Source: Psychroflexus sp. MES1-P1E (GTDB lineage Bacteria > Bacteroidota > Bacteroidia > Flavobacteriales > Flavobacteriaceae). From it: 64,000 nt of DNA. Below are positions 8,283-17,070 of this stretch, piece by piece. Numbering within the stretch: position 1 is the first letter of the stretch; every line of letters begins with the position of its first letter. A model generated the notes under the pieces. It was not told where the DNA came from, did no database searches, and saw only the letters and a program-made list of their open reading frames with translations. The DNA lies in contig NZ_PJBS01000157.1 in the NCBI RefSeq assembly GCF_002836055.1, positions 1-64,000 on the forward strand, given 5' to 3'. The position numbers and the translations under genes were made by a program.

Positions 8283-10640
8283 ATCAAGCCTTCCATACTA
8301 TTTTTTACGCTTTTCATTACCCAATTTTTATTTAGCCAAGGCTATAAGTTATCTGGTAAAGTGACCGATGATGCTGGTTTACCAGTTTTTGGAGCAACTG
8401 TCCAGATCATTAATCCAAATAGAGGAGTAGTTTCAGATCAAAATGGAGACTACTCACTTCAACTTGCAAAAGGGACTTATAGACTGAAAGTCTCTTATGT
8501 GGGCTTCCAAAATATCGAAATGGAGCTGAAATTGACCAGTGACAAAATCATAGATTTGACCCTCCTTTCTAAAACTGAAAGCCTCGATGAAATTTTAATC
8601 ACAGATAATATTGAAGGTATCAATATTAGAGATCCAGAAATGAGTGTAAGTAAACTCGATGCGTCTAGTATTAAAAAAATACCTGTGGTTTTTGGAGAAG
8701 TAGATGTCATCCAATCTCTACTCCTATTGCCAGGCGTTTCTAATGCAGGTGAAGGGGCTTCAGGGTTTAATGTAAGGGGTGGATCTACAGATCAAAACTT
8801 AATTCTTATTGATGATGCTCTTATTTATAATTCCTCTCATTTATTTGGCTTCTTCTCCATTTTTAACCCAGATGCAATCAAAAATCTAAAACTCTACAAA
8901 GGAGGTATTCCGTCTAATTATGGTGGAAGAGTTTCTTCTGTACTGGATATTCAGCAAAAAACAGGAAATAGCCAGTCTTTAAAAGGCGAGGGTGGTATTG
9001 GTATTATTTCTAGTAAATTAACTTTAGAAGGCCCTATACAAAAAGATAAAAGTTCATTTCTAATAAGTGGTCGGGGGACTTACGCACATTTATTTCTAAA
9101 ATTAGCAGACAACCAAAATTCTGCCTATTTCTACGATTTAAACACCAAATTAAATTTCAATATTGATGATAAAAACACGCTGAGTTTTTCAGGGTATTAC
9201 GGAAGTGATTATGTCAATATCAACGATAGTTTTACCAACATCTACGGTAATGCTTTTGGAATTTTAGACTGGAGACATGAATTTAATGATACTATAAATT
9301 CAAAATTAAACTTCTCTTTTAGTCGATATAATTATGAATTGGATCTATCTTTAGTAGGATTTAATTTTCAAAATAGCATATCCAATTTCGATTTAAGCTA
9401 TAAGATCAATCACGAGATCAATTCAGAATTGAGTCTAACTTATGGATTGAGCAGCATTCAGTACACCATCGATCCAGGAGAAATTGTACCTACCAGCGCA
9501 GACTCTGGTATCAACTCTAGAGATTTAGATAATAAATATGCCTTCGACAATGCCGCCTTTATTTCTGTGAATCAATCTTTAACCGATAATGTCAATATTC
9601 AATACGGATTGAGGGTCAGTGCGTTTTTAAGAATGGAGGATGAGACCATAGATGTATATGCCAACGATAATCCATTGCTATATGACGAAACTCGAGATAT
9701 CTATGTAGAAGCTCAACCCATAGATACACGAGAAGGCAATACCTCATCCATCAGTGAAAGTTTTATCAATTTTGAACCTCGCCTAGGGATTTCTTACGCC
9801 CTAGACGATTATACCTCTATAAAGGCGAGCTATAATCGTATGGTTCAGAATTTACATCTGCTTTCCAATACGTCCTCTCCCACTCCGTTTGACGTGTGGA
9901 CTCCCAGCGGAGCTTATGTGAAGCCACAAAAATTAGATCAATATGCTTTAGGGTTTTTTAAAGATTTTGAAAACTCACCTTTTACCTTTGAAACTGAACT
10001 ATTTTATAAAAGCATTGCCAACAGAATTGACTATATAGATGGTGCCAATTTAATAGCCAATGATGCTATAGAGCGCTCTATTCTAAATGGTGAGTCAAGA
10101 GCCTATGGATTGGAATTTTATCTAAAGAAAAATACGGGTAGACTTACGGGTTGGCTATCTTATACTTTATCCAGAAGCGAGCAAAGAACCCCAGGAAGAA
10201 CCCCTGATGAAATCGGTGTAAATAACGGAAATTGGTATTTGAATGGATTCGATAAAACACATGACATTTCATTGACTAGCAGTTATGAACTTAACCCCAA
10301 GTGGCAGTTAAATGCCAATTTTGTACTTCAAACAGGGCGACCTGTTAATTTTCCAGTGGGACAATTTGAATTTCAAGATCTCAACATTCCTGTTTTTGAA
10401 GGCAGGAATTTAAATAGGTTACCCAGTTTTCACAGATTAGATATCTCTGCAACTTACACCCCTGAGCGGCAAAACAAAAATTGGTCTACCTCCTGGAATT
10501 TTGGTATTTATAATGTGTACAATAGAAGGAATGCCGCTTCATTGAATTTTGAGCAAAACCCCACCTCGGGTCAAAATGAAGCCGTAAGATTTTCAATTTT
10601 TGGGATAGTACCCTCTGTGAGTTATAATTTTAAATTTTGA
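8283..10640 (+). CDS. TonB-dependent receptor with N-terminal carboxypeptidase-like domain; start codon abnormal
   Basis: This is an outer-membrane, TonB-driven uptake channel. The order is: a CarboxypepD_reg beta domain (GKVTDDAGLPVFGATVQI), a plug domain (FNVRGGSTDQNLILIDDALIYN) and a 22-strand-type barrel ending in FKF. The conventional open frame starts at GTG8361, but that lies after an unmistakable in-frame signal peptide (hydrophobic FFTLFITQFLF then SQ) encoded from about 8274. No ATG, GTG or TTG precedes that peptide in frame; the frame is closed by TAA at 8271. I set the start at ATC8283 as a placeholder. One extra A in the A9 run at 8272-8280 would connect a TTG at 8266 in frame. 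The DUF4249 lipoprotein after it is the usual partner. Confidence 0.85.
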   Translation: MKPSILFFTLFITQFLFSQGYKLSGKVTDDAGLPVFGATVQIINPNRGVVSDQNGDYSLQLAKGTYRLKVSYVGFQNIEMELKLTSDKIIDLTLLSKTESLDEILITDNIEGINIRDPEMSVSKLDASSIKKIPVVFGEVDVIQSLLLLPGVSNAGEGASGFNVRGGSTDQNLILIDDALIYNSSHLFGFFSIFNPDAIKNLKLYKGGIPSNYGGRVSSVLDIQQKTGNSQSLKGEGGIGIISSKLTLEGPIQKDKSSFLISGRGTYAHLFLKLADNQNSAYFYDLNTKLNFNIDDKNTLSFSGYYGSDYVNINDSFTNIYGNAFGILDWRHEFNDTINSKLNFSFSRYNYELDLSLVGFNFQNSISNFDLSYKINHEINSELSLTYGLSSIQYTIDPGEIVPTSADSGINSRDLDNKYAFDNAAFISVNQSLTDNVNIQYGLRVSAFLRMEDETIDVYANDNPLLYDETRDIYVEAQPIDTREGNTSSISESFINFEPRLGISYALDDYTSIKASYNRMVQNLHLLSNTSSPTPFDVWTPSGAYVKPQKLDQYALGFFKDFENSPFTFETELFYKSIANRIDYIDGANLIANDAIERSILNGESRAYGLEFYLKKNTGRLTGWLSYTLSRSEQRTPGRTPDEIGVNNGNWYLNGFDKTHDISLTSSYELNPKWQLNANFVLQTGRPVNFPVGQFEFQDLNIPVFEGRNLNRLPSFHRLDISATYTPERQNKNWSTSWNFGIYNVYNRRNAASLNFEQNPTSGQNEAVRFSIFGIVPSVSYNFKF

Positions 10641-10642
10641 GC

Positions 10643-11455
10643 ATGAAAAATATACTAACATTTCTGTGCCTAGCCCTTCTTCTTATCTCTTGTGAAGATG
10701 TTGTGGAAATAAATCTAGAAGAAGCTCAACCAAGACTAGTCGTGGATGCTGCTTTGCAGTGGAAGAAAGGAACAACAGGGGAAGAACAAACGATAAAACT
10801 TAGCCGAACAAGAGGTTTTTTTGAACAAGAACCTGTCACTGTTAGTAATGCGAATATAACAGTGGTCGATGCTAATGGTACTGCATTTAATTTTGAAGAA
10901 CAAAATCCAGGTGAATATAGAACTCAAAATTTTATACCAGAAATCGATATGGATTATACCTTATCTGTAGAAGTCGATAACCAGCTCTATACTGCTAAAG
11001 AGACCTTAAAACCCGTTGTTTCCATAGACTCAATACAACAAAATAATGAAGGAGGATTTAGTGGTGAAGACATTGAACTGAAAGCATTTTACACAGATCC
11101 AGCAGACGTAGAAAACTACTACCTCTTTAAGTTTTTCGTTCCTTTTAGGGCCTTCCCAGAATTCGAAATTTACGATGATGAATTCAATGATGGAAATTCT
11201 ATTTTCGGTTTATATTCAGATGAAGATTTAGAGCCTGGAATGGATATCGTCATAGAAAATCACGGGGTTTCTCAGGCTTACTATAATTTTTTAAATATAC
11301 TATTAGCTCAAGCTGGAAGTGCGGGTGGACCCTTTGAAACTCAGCCTGCTACTGTTAGAGGTAATATTAGCAATGCTGCAGATGAAGATGAATTAATTTT
11401 TGGTTACTTTAGTTTGTCAGAAGTCAATGAAGTCCTATACACCATTGAAGAATGA
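10643..11455 (+). CDS. DUF4249 outer-membrane lipoprotein, partner of the TonB receptor
   Basis: The signal peptide ends in a lipobox, LLISC, so this is a lipoprotein. The mature part begins with DVVEINLEEAQPRLVVDA, the hallmark N-terminus of DUF4249 proteins, followed by an immunoglobulin-like strand pattern. In Bacteroidota DUF4249 genes commonly follow a carboxypeptidase-domain TonB receptor, as here, and the pair is thought to act together at the outer membrane; the ligand is unknown. ATG10643 is preferred over an in-frame TTG at 10637. The stop codon overlaps the murQ start (ATGA). Confidence 0.88.
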   Translation: MKNILTFLCLALLLISCEDVVEINLEEAQPRLVVDAALQWKKGTTGEEQTIKLSRTRGFFEQEPVTVSNANITVVDANGTAFNFEEQNPGEYRTQNFIPEIDMDYTLSVEVDNQLYTAKETLKPVVSIDSIQQNNEGGFSGEDIELKAFYTDPADVENYYLFKFFVPFRAFPEFEIYDDEFNDGNSIFGLYSDEDLEPGMDIVIENHGVSQAYYNFLNILLAQAGSAGGPFETQPATVRGNISNAADEDELIFGYFSLSEVNEVLYTIEE

Positions 11456-12273
11456 ATAAACCATTTTCAAAAATAACCGAACAAGATTCAAACTACAGAC
11501 ACCTAGAAAAGATGTCAACTTCAGAGCTTTTGAAAACTATCAATAGTGAGGACCAGAGTGTTCCGTTAGCCGTTGAAAAGCAAATACCATCCATTGAAAA
11601 GCTAGTAGATGTTATTGTAGGACAATTGAAGATAGGCGGTAGACTTTTCTATATTGGAGCGGGCACCAGTGGACGCTTAGGCATCTTGGATGCTAGTGAA
11701 TGCCCACCTACATTTGGGGTTTCACCAGATATGGTCAACGGGATTATCGCTGGAGGAGACCAAGCCATTAGAAAAGCAGTTGAACATGCTGAAGATGATA
11801 CCGAACAAGCTTGGAAAGACCTGCAAACCCATAACATTAACTCGGCAGATGTTGTTGTTGGAATCGCAGCTTCAGGATCCACCCCATACGTTGTTGGAGG
11901 TCTAAGAAGATGCCTGTTAGAAAATATAACGACAGGCTGTATGGTCTGTAACCCCAATACAGATATTTCTAAAGTTTCAGATTATCCTATCGAAGTGATC
12001 GTAGGTCCTGAATTCTTAACGGGAAGTTCTAGAATGAAAGCAGGCACTGCACAAAAACTAACCTTGAATATGATATCCACCTCTGTGATGATAAAACTCG
12101 GAAGAGTAAAAGACAATAAGATGGTCGATATGCAATTGAGTAATGATAAACTGAAGCAACGTGGAAGCTCTCTAATTTCTAAAGCCTTAGGGATTTCTGA
12201 TCAAAAAGCCATAGAACTCCTAAAACAACACGGAAGTGTTAGAAAAGCTATTGAACATGAAACGCACCAATAA
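11452..12273 (+). CDS. murQ: N-acetylmuramic acid 6-phosphate etherase
   Basis: MurQ cleaves the lactyl ether of MurNAc-6-phosphate, giving GlcNAc-6-phosphate and lactate, a step in cell-wall recycling. The SIS sugar-phosphate domain is clear: YIGAGTSGRLGILDASECPPTFG at about residues 67-89, the acidic loop EHAEDD, GIAASGSTPYV, and TGSSRMKAGTAQKL. Length (273 aa) is a little shorter than E. coli MurQ at the C-terminus. The start overlaps the DUF4249 stop by 4 bp. No amgK, anmK or transporter for muropeptides lies next to it. Confidence 0.95.
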   Translation: MNKPFSKITEQDSNYRHLEKMSTSELLKTINSEDQSVPLAVEKQIPSIEKLVDVIVGQLKIGGRLFYIGAGTSGRLGILDASECPPTFGVSPDMVNGIIAGGDQAIRKAVEHAEDDTEQAWKDLQTHNINSADVVVGIAASGSTPYVVGGLRRCLLENITTGCMVCNPNTDISKVSDYPIEVIVGPEFLTGSSRMKAGTAQKLTLNMISTSVMIKLGRVKDNKMVDMQLSNDKLKQRGSSLISKALGISDQKAIELLKQHGSVRKAIEHETHQ

Positions 12274-12481
12274 AGATACGTTAGCAAAAGGAGTGAAATT
12301 TATGGCTGGAGCCATACCCCTAATTTTTATTGGACCTTCAGTTATCTTCAGTGCGTTTAACAATCAAGACAAACCTCTTTATTGGCCTATTCTTATAGGA
12401 GGAATCTTGCTAAGTAGTGCAGCAGGATATTTTATATTTAAGGGAATTCGAACTATTGTAAAAGCCTTATTTGATGAATAA
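12257..12481 (+). CDS. Small two-helix membrane protein, DUF6095-like
   Basis: A 74-residue protein with two predicted membrane helices (about residues 13-32, AGAIPLIFIGPSVIF, and 40-60, PILIGGILLSSAAGYFIF), short positively charged ends and no enzyme motif. It resembles DUF6095, a family of small inner-membrane proteins in Bacteroidota. I chose ATG12257 (MKRTNKDTLAKG); it overlaps the end of murQ by 17 bp, so it is coupled to that gene. Function unknown. Confidence 0.75.
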   Translation: MKRTNKDTLAKGVKFMAGAIPLIFIGPSVIFSAFNNQDKPLYWPILIGGILLSSAAGYFIFKGIRTIVKALFDE

Positions 12482-12487
12482 ATAAAT

Positions 12488-13342
12488 TCATTCTTTAAAG
12501 GGTTCTTTGAGTTGATTCCAAAAATCTTGAGGATACTCTTCATCCTTTTCAAAACCAAGTTCAATATGTTTTCCGTCTTCAGGAACGTGTGCCGTTCCAA
12601 ATATATAATCCCAAACGCTTAGCGATAAACCAAAATTCATTCCGTAAGGTTGGTTTTCTGGTAATGCTTTGGAATGGTGCCAGATGTGCATCTTTGGGTT
12701 ATTAAAAATATACCTCAGTGGACCATAGTCCCAGCCCACATTGGCATGGTTAAGATGGCTTACAAAAAATCCAAACGTGTAGACTATAAAAAACTCTTGG
12801 ATACCAAACCCTATTAACGCCAAAAGAATATACTGCACTCCTTTATAAATAACAGTCTCCATAAAATGAAATCTAAATTGTGCAGCAAAGCCCATTTCTT
12901 TTACGCTATGGTGCACCTTATGAAATTTCCATAACCAAGGTTGCTTGTGCAACTGAATATGAATGTTCCATTGAATAAAATCGGCCAACAGAAATATGAT
13001 AAGAAATTGAGACCAAATAGGGAAATTCTGAACTTGAAAAGCCACAAGGTTTTCTATGCCTATAAGTCCTAAAACATCATTAAACAGCTCAACGACGATA
13101 TTGGAAACGGCATTGTAACCCATTAGAGAAAATAAGAAGAAATTGAAGAACACATAAAAGAGATCTAACCAAAATCCGTTTCTTATTATTTTCTGATTTT
13201 TCCTCCATGGACTAATGATTTCCATAGACAAGACTAGAAGAGATAGGCCAACTAGCCACCAAAAATAATTAGTCAAGGAAGGGTTTTGAATTTCGTTAAC
13301 TAAGTAATACCAATTTAAACCTATAATGTCGCAATAAATCAT
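12488..13342 (-). CDS. Sterol desaturase / fatty acid hydroxylase family membrane protein
   Basis: This is a multi-span membrane di-iron enzyme of the sterol desaturase superfamily. The histidine boxes are visible: HIQLHK and FHKVHHS in the middle, HLNHAN next, and WHHSKALPENQPYGMNFG near the end. Such enzymes hydroxylate or desaturate lipids; the substrate cannot be told. The first 12 codons, MIYCDIIGLNWY, are encoded entirely by the end of a MITE-like repeat (13307-13468). The same peptide would be encoded by the repeat copy at 57.9 kb. So the present start was provided by the repeat, and the native start may have been lost or may lie at a non-ATG codon just inside. It converges on the murQ-DUF6095 operon. 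Confidence 0.85.
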   Translation of the reverse strand: MIYCDIIGLNWYYLVNEIQNPSLTNYFWWLVGLSLLVLSMEIISPWRKNQKIIRNGFWLDLFYVFFNFFLFSLMGYNAVSNIVVELFNDVLGLIGIENLVAFQVQNFPIWSQFLIIFLLADFIQWNIHIQLHKQPWLWKFHKVHHSVKEMGFAAQFRFHFMETVIYKGVQYILLALIGFGIQEFFIVYTFGFFVSHLNHANVGWDYGPLRYIFNNPKMHIWHHSKALPENQPYGMNFGLSLSVWDYIFGTAHVPEDGKHIELGFEKDEEYPQDFWNQLKEPFKE

Positions 13343-13468
13343 TTCTTTTTCGCCTGCTTTTTATCAAAAATAATTACCGTAACTAAGGCTATGCTAATTA
13401 TTTTTAACTTCAATCAATCAAAAAATAATTCAATTTATTTATACGACATTATAAATTTAATTTGGTAT
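13307..13468 (-). repeat. MITE-like palindromic element, copy 1
   Basis: A 162-bp element bounded by imperfect terminal inverted repeats of about 25 bp that begin ATACCAAATTAAATTTATAA or ATACCAATTTAAACCTATAA and both run on to ATGTCG. Inside is a second dyad: AAAAATAATTAGCATAGCC pairs with a nearly complementary arm. The same element lies at 34789-34997 and 57806-57967; this copy is inverted relative to them. It carries no transposase and is presumably non-autonomous. It fills most of the 13343-13569 gap and overlaps the start of the desaturase gene. Confidence 0.85.
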
Positions 13469-13569
13469 AATTGAAATAACCACTAAAGGAATTCAGAAAT
13501 ATGTCTTTATACTTTTCCATAATTAAAAACAAAATTGAAATTTAGAGCCTTCACTTTCAGTAACATTTA

Positions 13570-14025
13570 TCACACTAGTCTATAAAATTTTGGTAAAAAC
13601 CGGCCTGTCCTTTTTTTATATCCACCATAAGCTTCAAAAGCAGTCTCCAGAAGCGATTCTTCGTAACTAGATTTATAATAGAAAAGTAAAAGTGTCACTA
13701 TGCTTATACACAGTTTAAACCCATCGCCAAGCCATAAAGAAAAGCTAAACATAAATAGGAGTATCCCCGAATAGATGGGGTGCCTTATGTATTTAAAAGC
13801 ACCGGTGATTATTAATTTGGAATTTGCTTTTGGAGGAGGAAATGGAGATAAGTTTATATTTAGTTGAAGCAAGGCAATGACGATTAGAACTACTCCAACT
13901 AGACCTATGTAAAACCAAACAAAATGCTCTAAGACCTCTATCTTAAACCAGGTGATATTTAGAAAAAAACTTATGAGACCTATAAATTGAATAATCACTA
14001 AGACAACGTCTTTTAACTTTAGCAT
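13570..14025 (-). CDS. Isoprenylcysteine methyltransferase-like membrane protein
   Basis: A 151-residue integral membrane protein with about four helices. Near the C-terminal half it has KYIRHPIYSGILLFMF, the SAM-binding signature of the ICMT/PEMT membrane methyltransferase group (RHPxYxG), and then a tail with EESLLETAFEAYGGYKKRTGRFLP, also typical (the Glu and the YxxY-K-R-x-x-RFxP end). Bacterial members methylate unknown lipids or isoprenoid compounds. It is a single gene; the MITE copy separates it from the desaturase. Confidence 0.85.
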   Translation of the reverse strand: MLKLKDVVLVIIQFIGLISFFLNITWFKIEVLEHFVWFYIGLVGVVLIVIALLQLNINLSPFPPPKANSKLIITGAFKYIRHPIYSGILLFMFSFSLWLGDGFKLCISIVTLLLFYYKSSYEESLLETAFEAYGGYKKRTGRFLPKFYRLV

Positions 14026-14269
14026 AATTCCTTTTTTTCAAAGTTAATATTCTACTTAAAACAAGCTTTATAAAACCCAGAATTGTCTACGCGATTCACC
14101 TCAAGTTTTCATAATTCACTTTAAAGATTCGGAAAAAAATATTAACTTTAAGTTCGCTTTGAGGTTTGTAATTAATGCCATAGAGTTGAAGCTTTCAGAG
14201 CTTACACTGAGGCTCTCTAGTAAGTCATTTTAATAAAGCAGTTTCAATAACCCGTTAAAATCTAAATTC

Positions 14270-15103
14270 ATGAAGAAGATATTAGTTCCTATCGATTTTT
14301 CAATTCCCTCAGAAAATGCACTAAAAGTTGCAGCTAAGCTGGCCATAAAAAACAAGGCTGAGCTCCATATTCTTCATGTGATTGAGTTAGCTGAATCGCT
14401 TTTCGGTACTGAGCAATTTAACGTTAATGATGAGCAAATACTATTTTTCATGAAGATGGCCAATAAGAAATTTGCTGAATTTTTAGACAAGAATTATCTC
14501 AAAAATATTTCAATTATAGAACACGTAGAACCAGGATCCACCTCAAGAATTATAAGAAATGTCGTTGAAAAAAATGGCATCGACATGGTTGTTATGGGGT
14601 CTAGTGGGGCTTCTGGCCTTGAAGAAATTATAGTAGGTTCCAATACAGAAAAAGTAGTGCGTTTTTCTGAAGTGCCTGTCATGGTGATTAAGAAGGAATT
14701 AGAAGATATCAGTTTTAAAAATGCTGTCTTTGCATCAAATTTTAATTTTGAGAGTATGGAGGCGTTTCGAACAGCAAAAGCTTTTGTTGACAGCTTTAAG
14801 GCTAAGATGCAACTTTTGTATATAAATTTACCTGGAAACAAATTTTATAGCACTATTGAAATTCAAGATCATATAAAAAACTTTCTGGATAAGGTGGAAG
14901 TCCCTATTAGTTTTGAAAATATTGAGATTTATAATGATTATTCTCTGGGAGAAGGAATTCTAAATGGAGCACGATCTTTAAAAGCCGACCTCATCATTAT
15001 TCCTACACACGGTCGAAAAGGAATTTCTCATTTTTTTAATGGTAGTGTAGGTGAAGATGTAGTTAATCATTCTGAACTTCCTGTGCTTACTCTTAAGATT
15101 TAG
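14270..15103 (+). CDS. Universal stress protein, tandem Usp domains
   Basis: Two UspA-type domains in one 277-residue cytoplasmic chain. The first begins KKILVPIDFSIPSENALK and ends with the nucleotide-loop pattern GSSGASGLEEIIVGSNTEKVV. The second half has the weaker pattern PTHGRKGISHFFNGSVGEDVV. The G-x2-G-x9-G-(S/T) spacing suggests ATP binding in both. Such proteins modulate survival under stress by mechanisms that vary. It stands alone; the 240 bp before it hold no gene I can recognise. No regulatory site could be fixed. Confidence 0.92.
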   Translation: MKKILVPIDFSIPSENALKVAAKLAIKNKAELHILHVIELAESLFGTEQFNVNDEQILFFMKMANKKFAEFLDKNYLKNISIIEHVEPGSTSRIIRNVVEKNGIDMVVMGSSGASGLEEIIVGSNTEKVVRFSEVPVMVIKKELEDISFKNAVFASNFNFESMEAFRTAKAFVDSFKAKMQLLYINLPGNKFYSTIEIQDHIKNFLDKVEVPISFENIEIYNDYSLGEGILNGARSLKADLIIIPTHGRKGISHFFNGSVGEDVVNHSELPVLTLKI

Positions 15104-15131
15104 GTATCTTAAATAGTACTTTTTTTAAAGT

Positions 15132-15347
15132 ATGAAAAGAATAATGCTATCAATAATTTTAATCCTATTAGTCTTAGGATGTTCTGCTGTAGAAGATAAT
15201 ACTGTAATTATCATAAAAGGTATTCTTGTTGACCAAGAATACCATCCAATTCAAGATTTGAAAATTGAATTGGTTTCTTTCGAAGTAGACTCTTCTAAAA
15301 TACTTCGAAAGAAACCAATTCAATCTAATACCAAATTAAACCTATAA
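15132..15347 (+). pseudogene. Truncated small lipoprotein with repeat-derived C-terminus
   Basis: The start is a lipoprotein signal peptide ending LLVLGC, and the following residues VIIIKGILVDQEYHPIQDLKIELV look like the opening strands of a carboxypeptidase-regulatory or Ig-like domain. The frame then breaks off after 71 codons: its last part is encoded by one arm of a perfect 24-bp inverted repeat, and its stop codon lies inside a sequence that resembles the end of the MITE family. A normal domain of this kind would be longer. I read it as a gene truncated by repeat insertion, though it could still yield a short surface lipoprotein. Confidence 0.55.
15264..15324. repeat. Perfect 24-bp inverted repeat inside a coding frame
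   Basis: Arms at 15264-15287 and 15301-15324 are exact reverse complements with a 13-base spacer. The arm core is GGTTTCTTTCGAAG. It overlaps the 3' end of the small lipoprotein frame. A stem this long in coding DNA is unusual and suggests an inverted duplication. Confidence 0.8.
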
Positions 15348-15368
15348 TTTGGTATTAGGTGTTTTTTT
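15326..15368. terminator. Hairpin plus T run, likely terminator and collapsed MITE
   Basis: Arms TAATACCAAATTA (15326-15338) and its exact complement (15345-15357) enclose the 6-base loop AACCTA, followed by GGTG and a run of seven T. This should stop plus-strand transcription before the convergent thioredoxin gene. The arm and loop match the terminal bases of the MITE family, so it is probably a copy reduced to its two ends. Confidence 0.7.
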
Positions 15369-15370
15369 AG

Positions 15371-15670
15371 TTATGAATGTGATTTAATGATATTAACTAT
15401 GTCTTGTTTTTGTAGCACTCCACTCTGTCTCCATTTTTGTTCGCCGCCCTTAAAAATAAGCATAGTTGGCACTCCCCTCACTTGATATTTTGCGGCTAGC
15501 TTTTCGTTTTTATCAACGTCAATTGTAATGATTTTGATAATATCCCCCAATTCACTTTTTACCTCTTTTAAGATAGGAGCAAGCACTTTACAAGGTCCAC
15601 ACCAATCTGCGAAAAAATCAACAAGAACTGGAGTTTCACTTTCAATCAAATCGCTAAATTTTTGACTCAT
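15371..15670 (-). CDS. trxA: Thioredoxin
   Basis: A 99-residue cytoplasmic thiol-disulfide reductase. The redox motif WCGPCK has its cysteines at residues 24 and 27, the cis-proline loop is GVPTMLIF, and the buried aspartate is in VDKNEKLA. No signal peptide is present. A -7 box TATCTTTG (reverse strand, 15705-15712) lies about 35 bp upstream of the start, overlapping the 3' end of the CoA-transferase frame, so it has its own promoter. Length is slightly short of E. coli TrxA but complete. Confidence 0.95.
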   Translation of the reverse strand: MSQKFSDLIESETPVLVDFFADWCGPCKVLAPILKEVKSELGDIIKIITIDVDKNEKLAAKYQVRGVPTMLIFKGGEQKWRQSGVLQKQDIVNIIKSHS

Positions 15671-15715
15671 AATTCACTATTTTTTGGTTAAACTTAACTT
15701 TATACAAAGATAAAA

Positions 15716-16999
15716 TTAGTGAGAGTTAAAACGTTTAAAAGCTGCTTTTTCTAGACTCTCACGATGATTAGGATGAGCAATTGATATCAAAGCTTTTGCT
15801 CTCTGTTTTAAGTTTTTACCATACAGATCCACCACACCATACTCTGTTACTATATAATGAACGTGTGCACGGGTTGTTGTTACTCCGGCACCTTCCTTTA
15901 AAAACGGGGTGATTTTTGAAATTCCTTTTTTAGTAACCGAGGGCATAGCAATAATCGCTTTTCCGCCTTCAGACAGCGAAGCTCCACGAATAAAATCCAT
16001 TTGACCACCCACTCCAGAAAATTGCATTTGCCCAATAGTATCAGCACAAACTTGACCTGTCAAATCAATTTCGATGGCGGAGTTGATCGCGGTGACTTTA
16101 GGATTTCGTCTTATAATGGCTGTATCGTTTGTATATGCTGCCTCTTTCATGTGGACTAACGGATTATTATCCATAAAATCATACAACTTTTGTGAGCCTA
16201 CAGCAAAGCAAGTCACGATCTTACCTGTTTTTACTTCCTTTTGACTTCCATTGATCACACCACTTTCTACCAAAGGTAAAATACCATCTGAAAACATTTC
16301 GGTATGGATACCTAAATTTTTATGACTCCCTAAGTTTTCCAAGGCAGCATTAGGAATGGCACCAATACCCATTTGTAGGGTCGCGCCATTCTCGACAAGA
16401 CCGGCTATGTTAGCCCCTATTTTATTTTCAATTTCTGAAGCAACAGGAAGTTCATGACCATAAATGGGAGCATCCTCTTCAATTGCAAAATCGAGCTCAC
16501 TCACATGAATAAACCCATCTCCGTGGGTCCTAGGCACTCGAGGATTCACTTGTGCTATCACCAATTTGGCAGTTTGGATAGCAGGAATGGTAATATCAAT
16601 TGATGTCCCTAAAGAACAGTAACCATGACTATCTGGTGGTGAAACTTGGATAAAGGCAACGTCTAATGGTAATATGGATCGCCTAAACAGCAGATGTATT
16701 TCACTTAAGAAAATCGGTATATAGTCCCCGTGTCCCTCTTTCACAGATTGCCTTACGTTGGATCCAACAAAAACGCTATTCATTTTAAAAGCCTGAGAAT
16801 AAGGTTTCTCTGTATAAGCAGCTCGACCTTCAGTATGAAGATGAATAATTTCAACATCACTAAGGGATTCATAACGGGATACCAAACCAGTAATCAGTTT
16901 GTACGGAGTCATGGCAGCACCTTGTATAAATACTCTATCTCCAGATTTTACTTTTGAAGCCGCTTCCTCTAAAGAAACGGTATTGAGTTGGTAATTCAT
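15716..16999 (-). CDS. Acetyl-CoA hydrolase / 4-hydroxybutyrate CoA-transferase family
   Basis: A family-I CoA-transferase-like enzyme of 427 residues. The catalytic glutamate is in LGIHTEMFSDG and the CoA-binding glycine loop in QMGIGAIPNAAL; GVGGQMDFIRGA in the C-terminal half also fits. Relatives exchange CoA among acetate, 4-hydroxybutyrate, butyrate or succinate; the substrate cannot be set by motif. A -7 box TATTTTTG lies on the reverse strand at 17025-17032, about 25 bp before the ATG, so it is probably transcribed alone. The thioredoxin gene downstream has its own promoter. Confidence 0.9.
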   Translation of the reverse strand: MNYQLNTVSLEEAASKVKSGDRVFIQGAAMTPYKLITGLVSRYESLSDVEIIHLHTEGRAAYTEKPYSQAFKMNSVFVGSNVRQSVKEGHGDYIPIFLSEIHLLFRRSILPLDVAFIQVSPPDSHGYCSLGTSIDITIPAIQTAKLVIAQVNPRVPRTHGDGFIHVSELDFAIEEDAPIYGHELPVASEIENKIGANIAGLVENGATLQMGIGAIPNAALENLGSHKNLGIHTEMFSDGILPLVESGVINGSQKEVKTGKIVTCFAVGSQKLYDFMDNNPLVHMKEAAYTNDTAIIRRNPKVTAINSAIEIDLTGQVCADTIGQMQFSGVGGQMDFIRGASLSEGGKAIIAMPSVTKKGISKITPFLKEGAGVTTTRAHVHYIVTEYGVVDLYGKNLKQRAKALISIAHPNHRESLEKAAFKRFNSH

Positions 17000-17070
17000 C
17001 TGTAAAAGGTTTCAGGTTATAGTGCAAAAATACAACTCGATAAAGGTTATAATTTATAATAAACAAAAGT

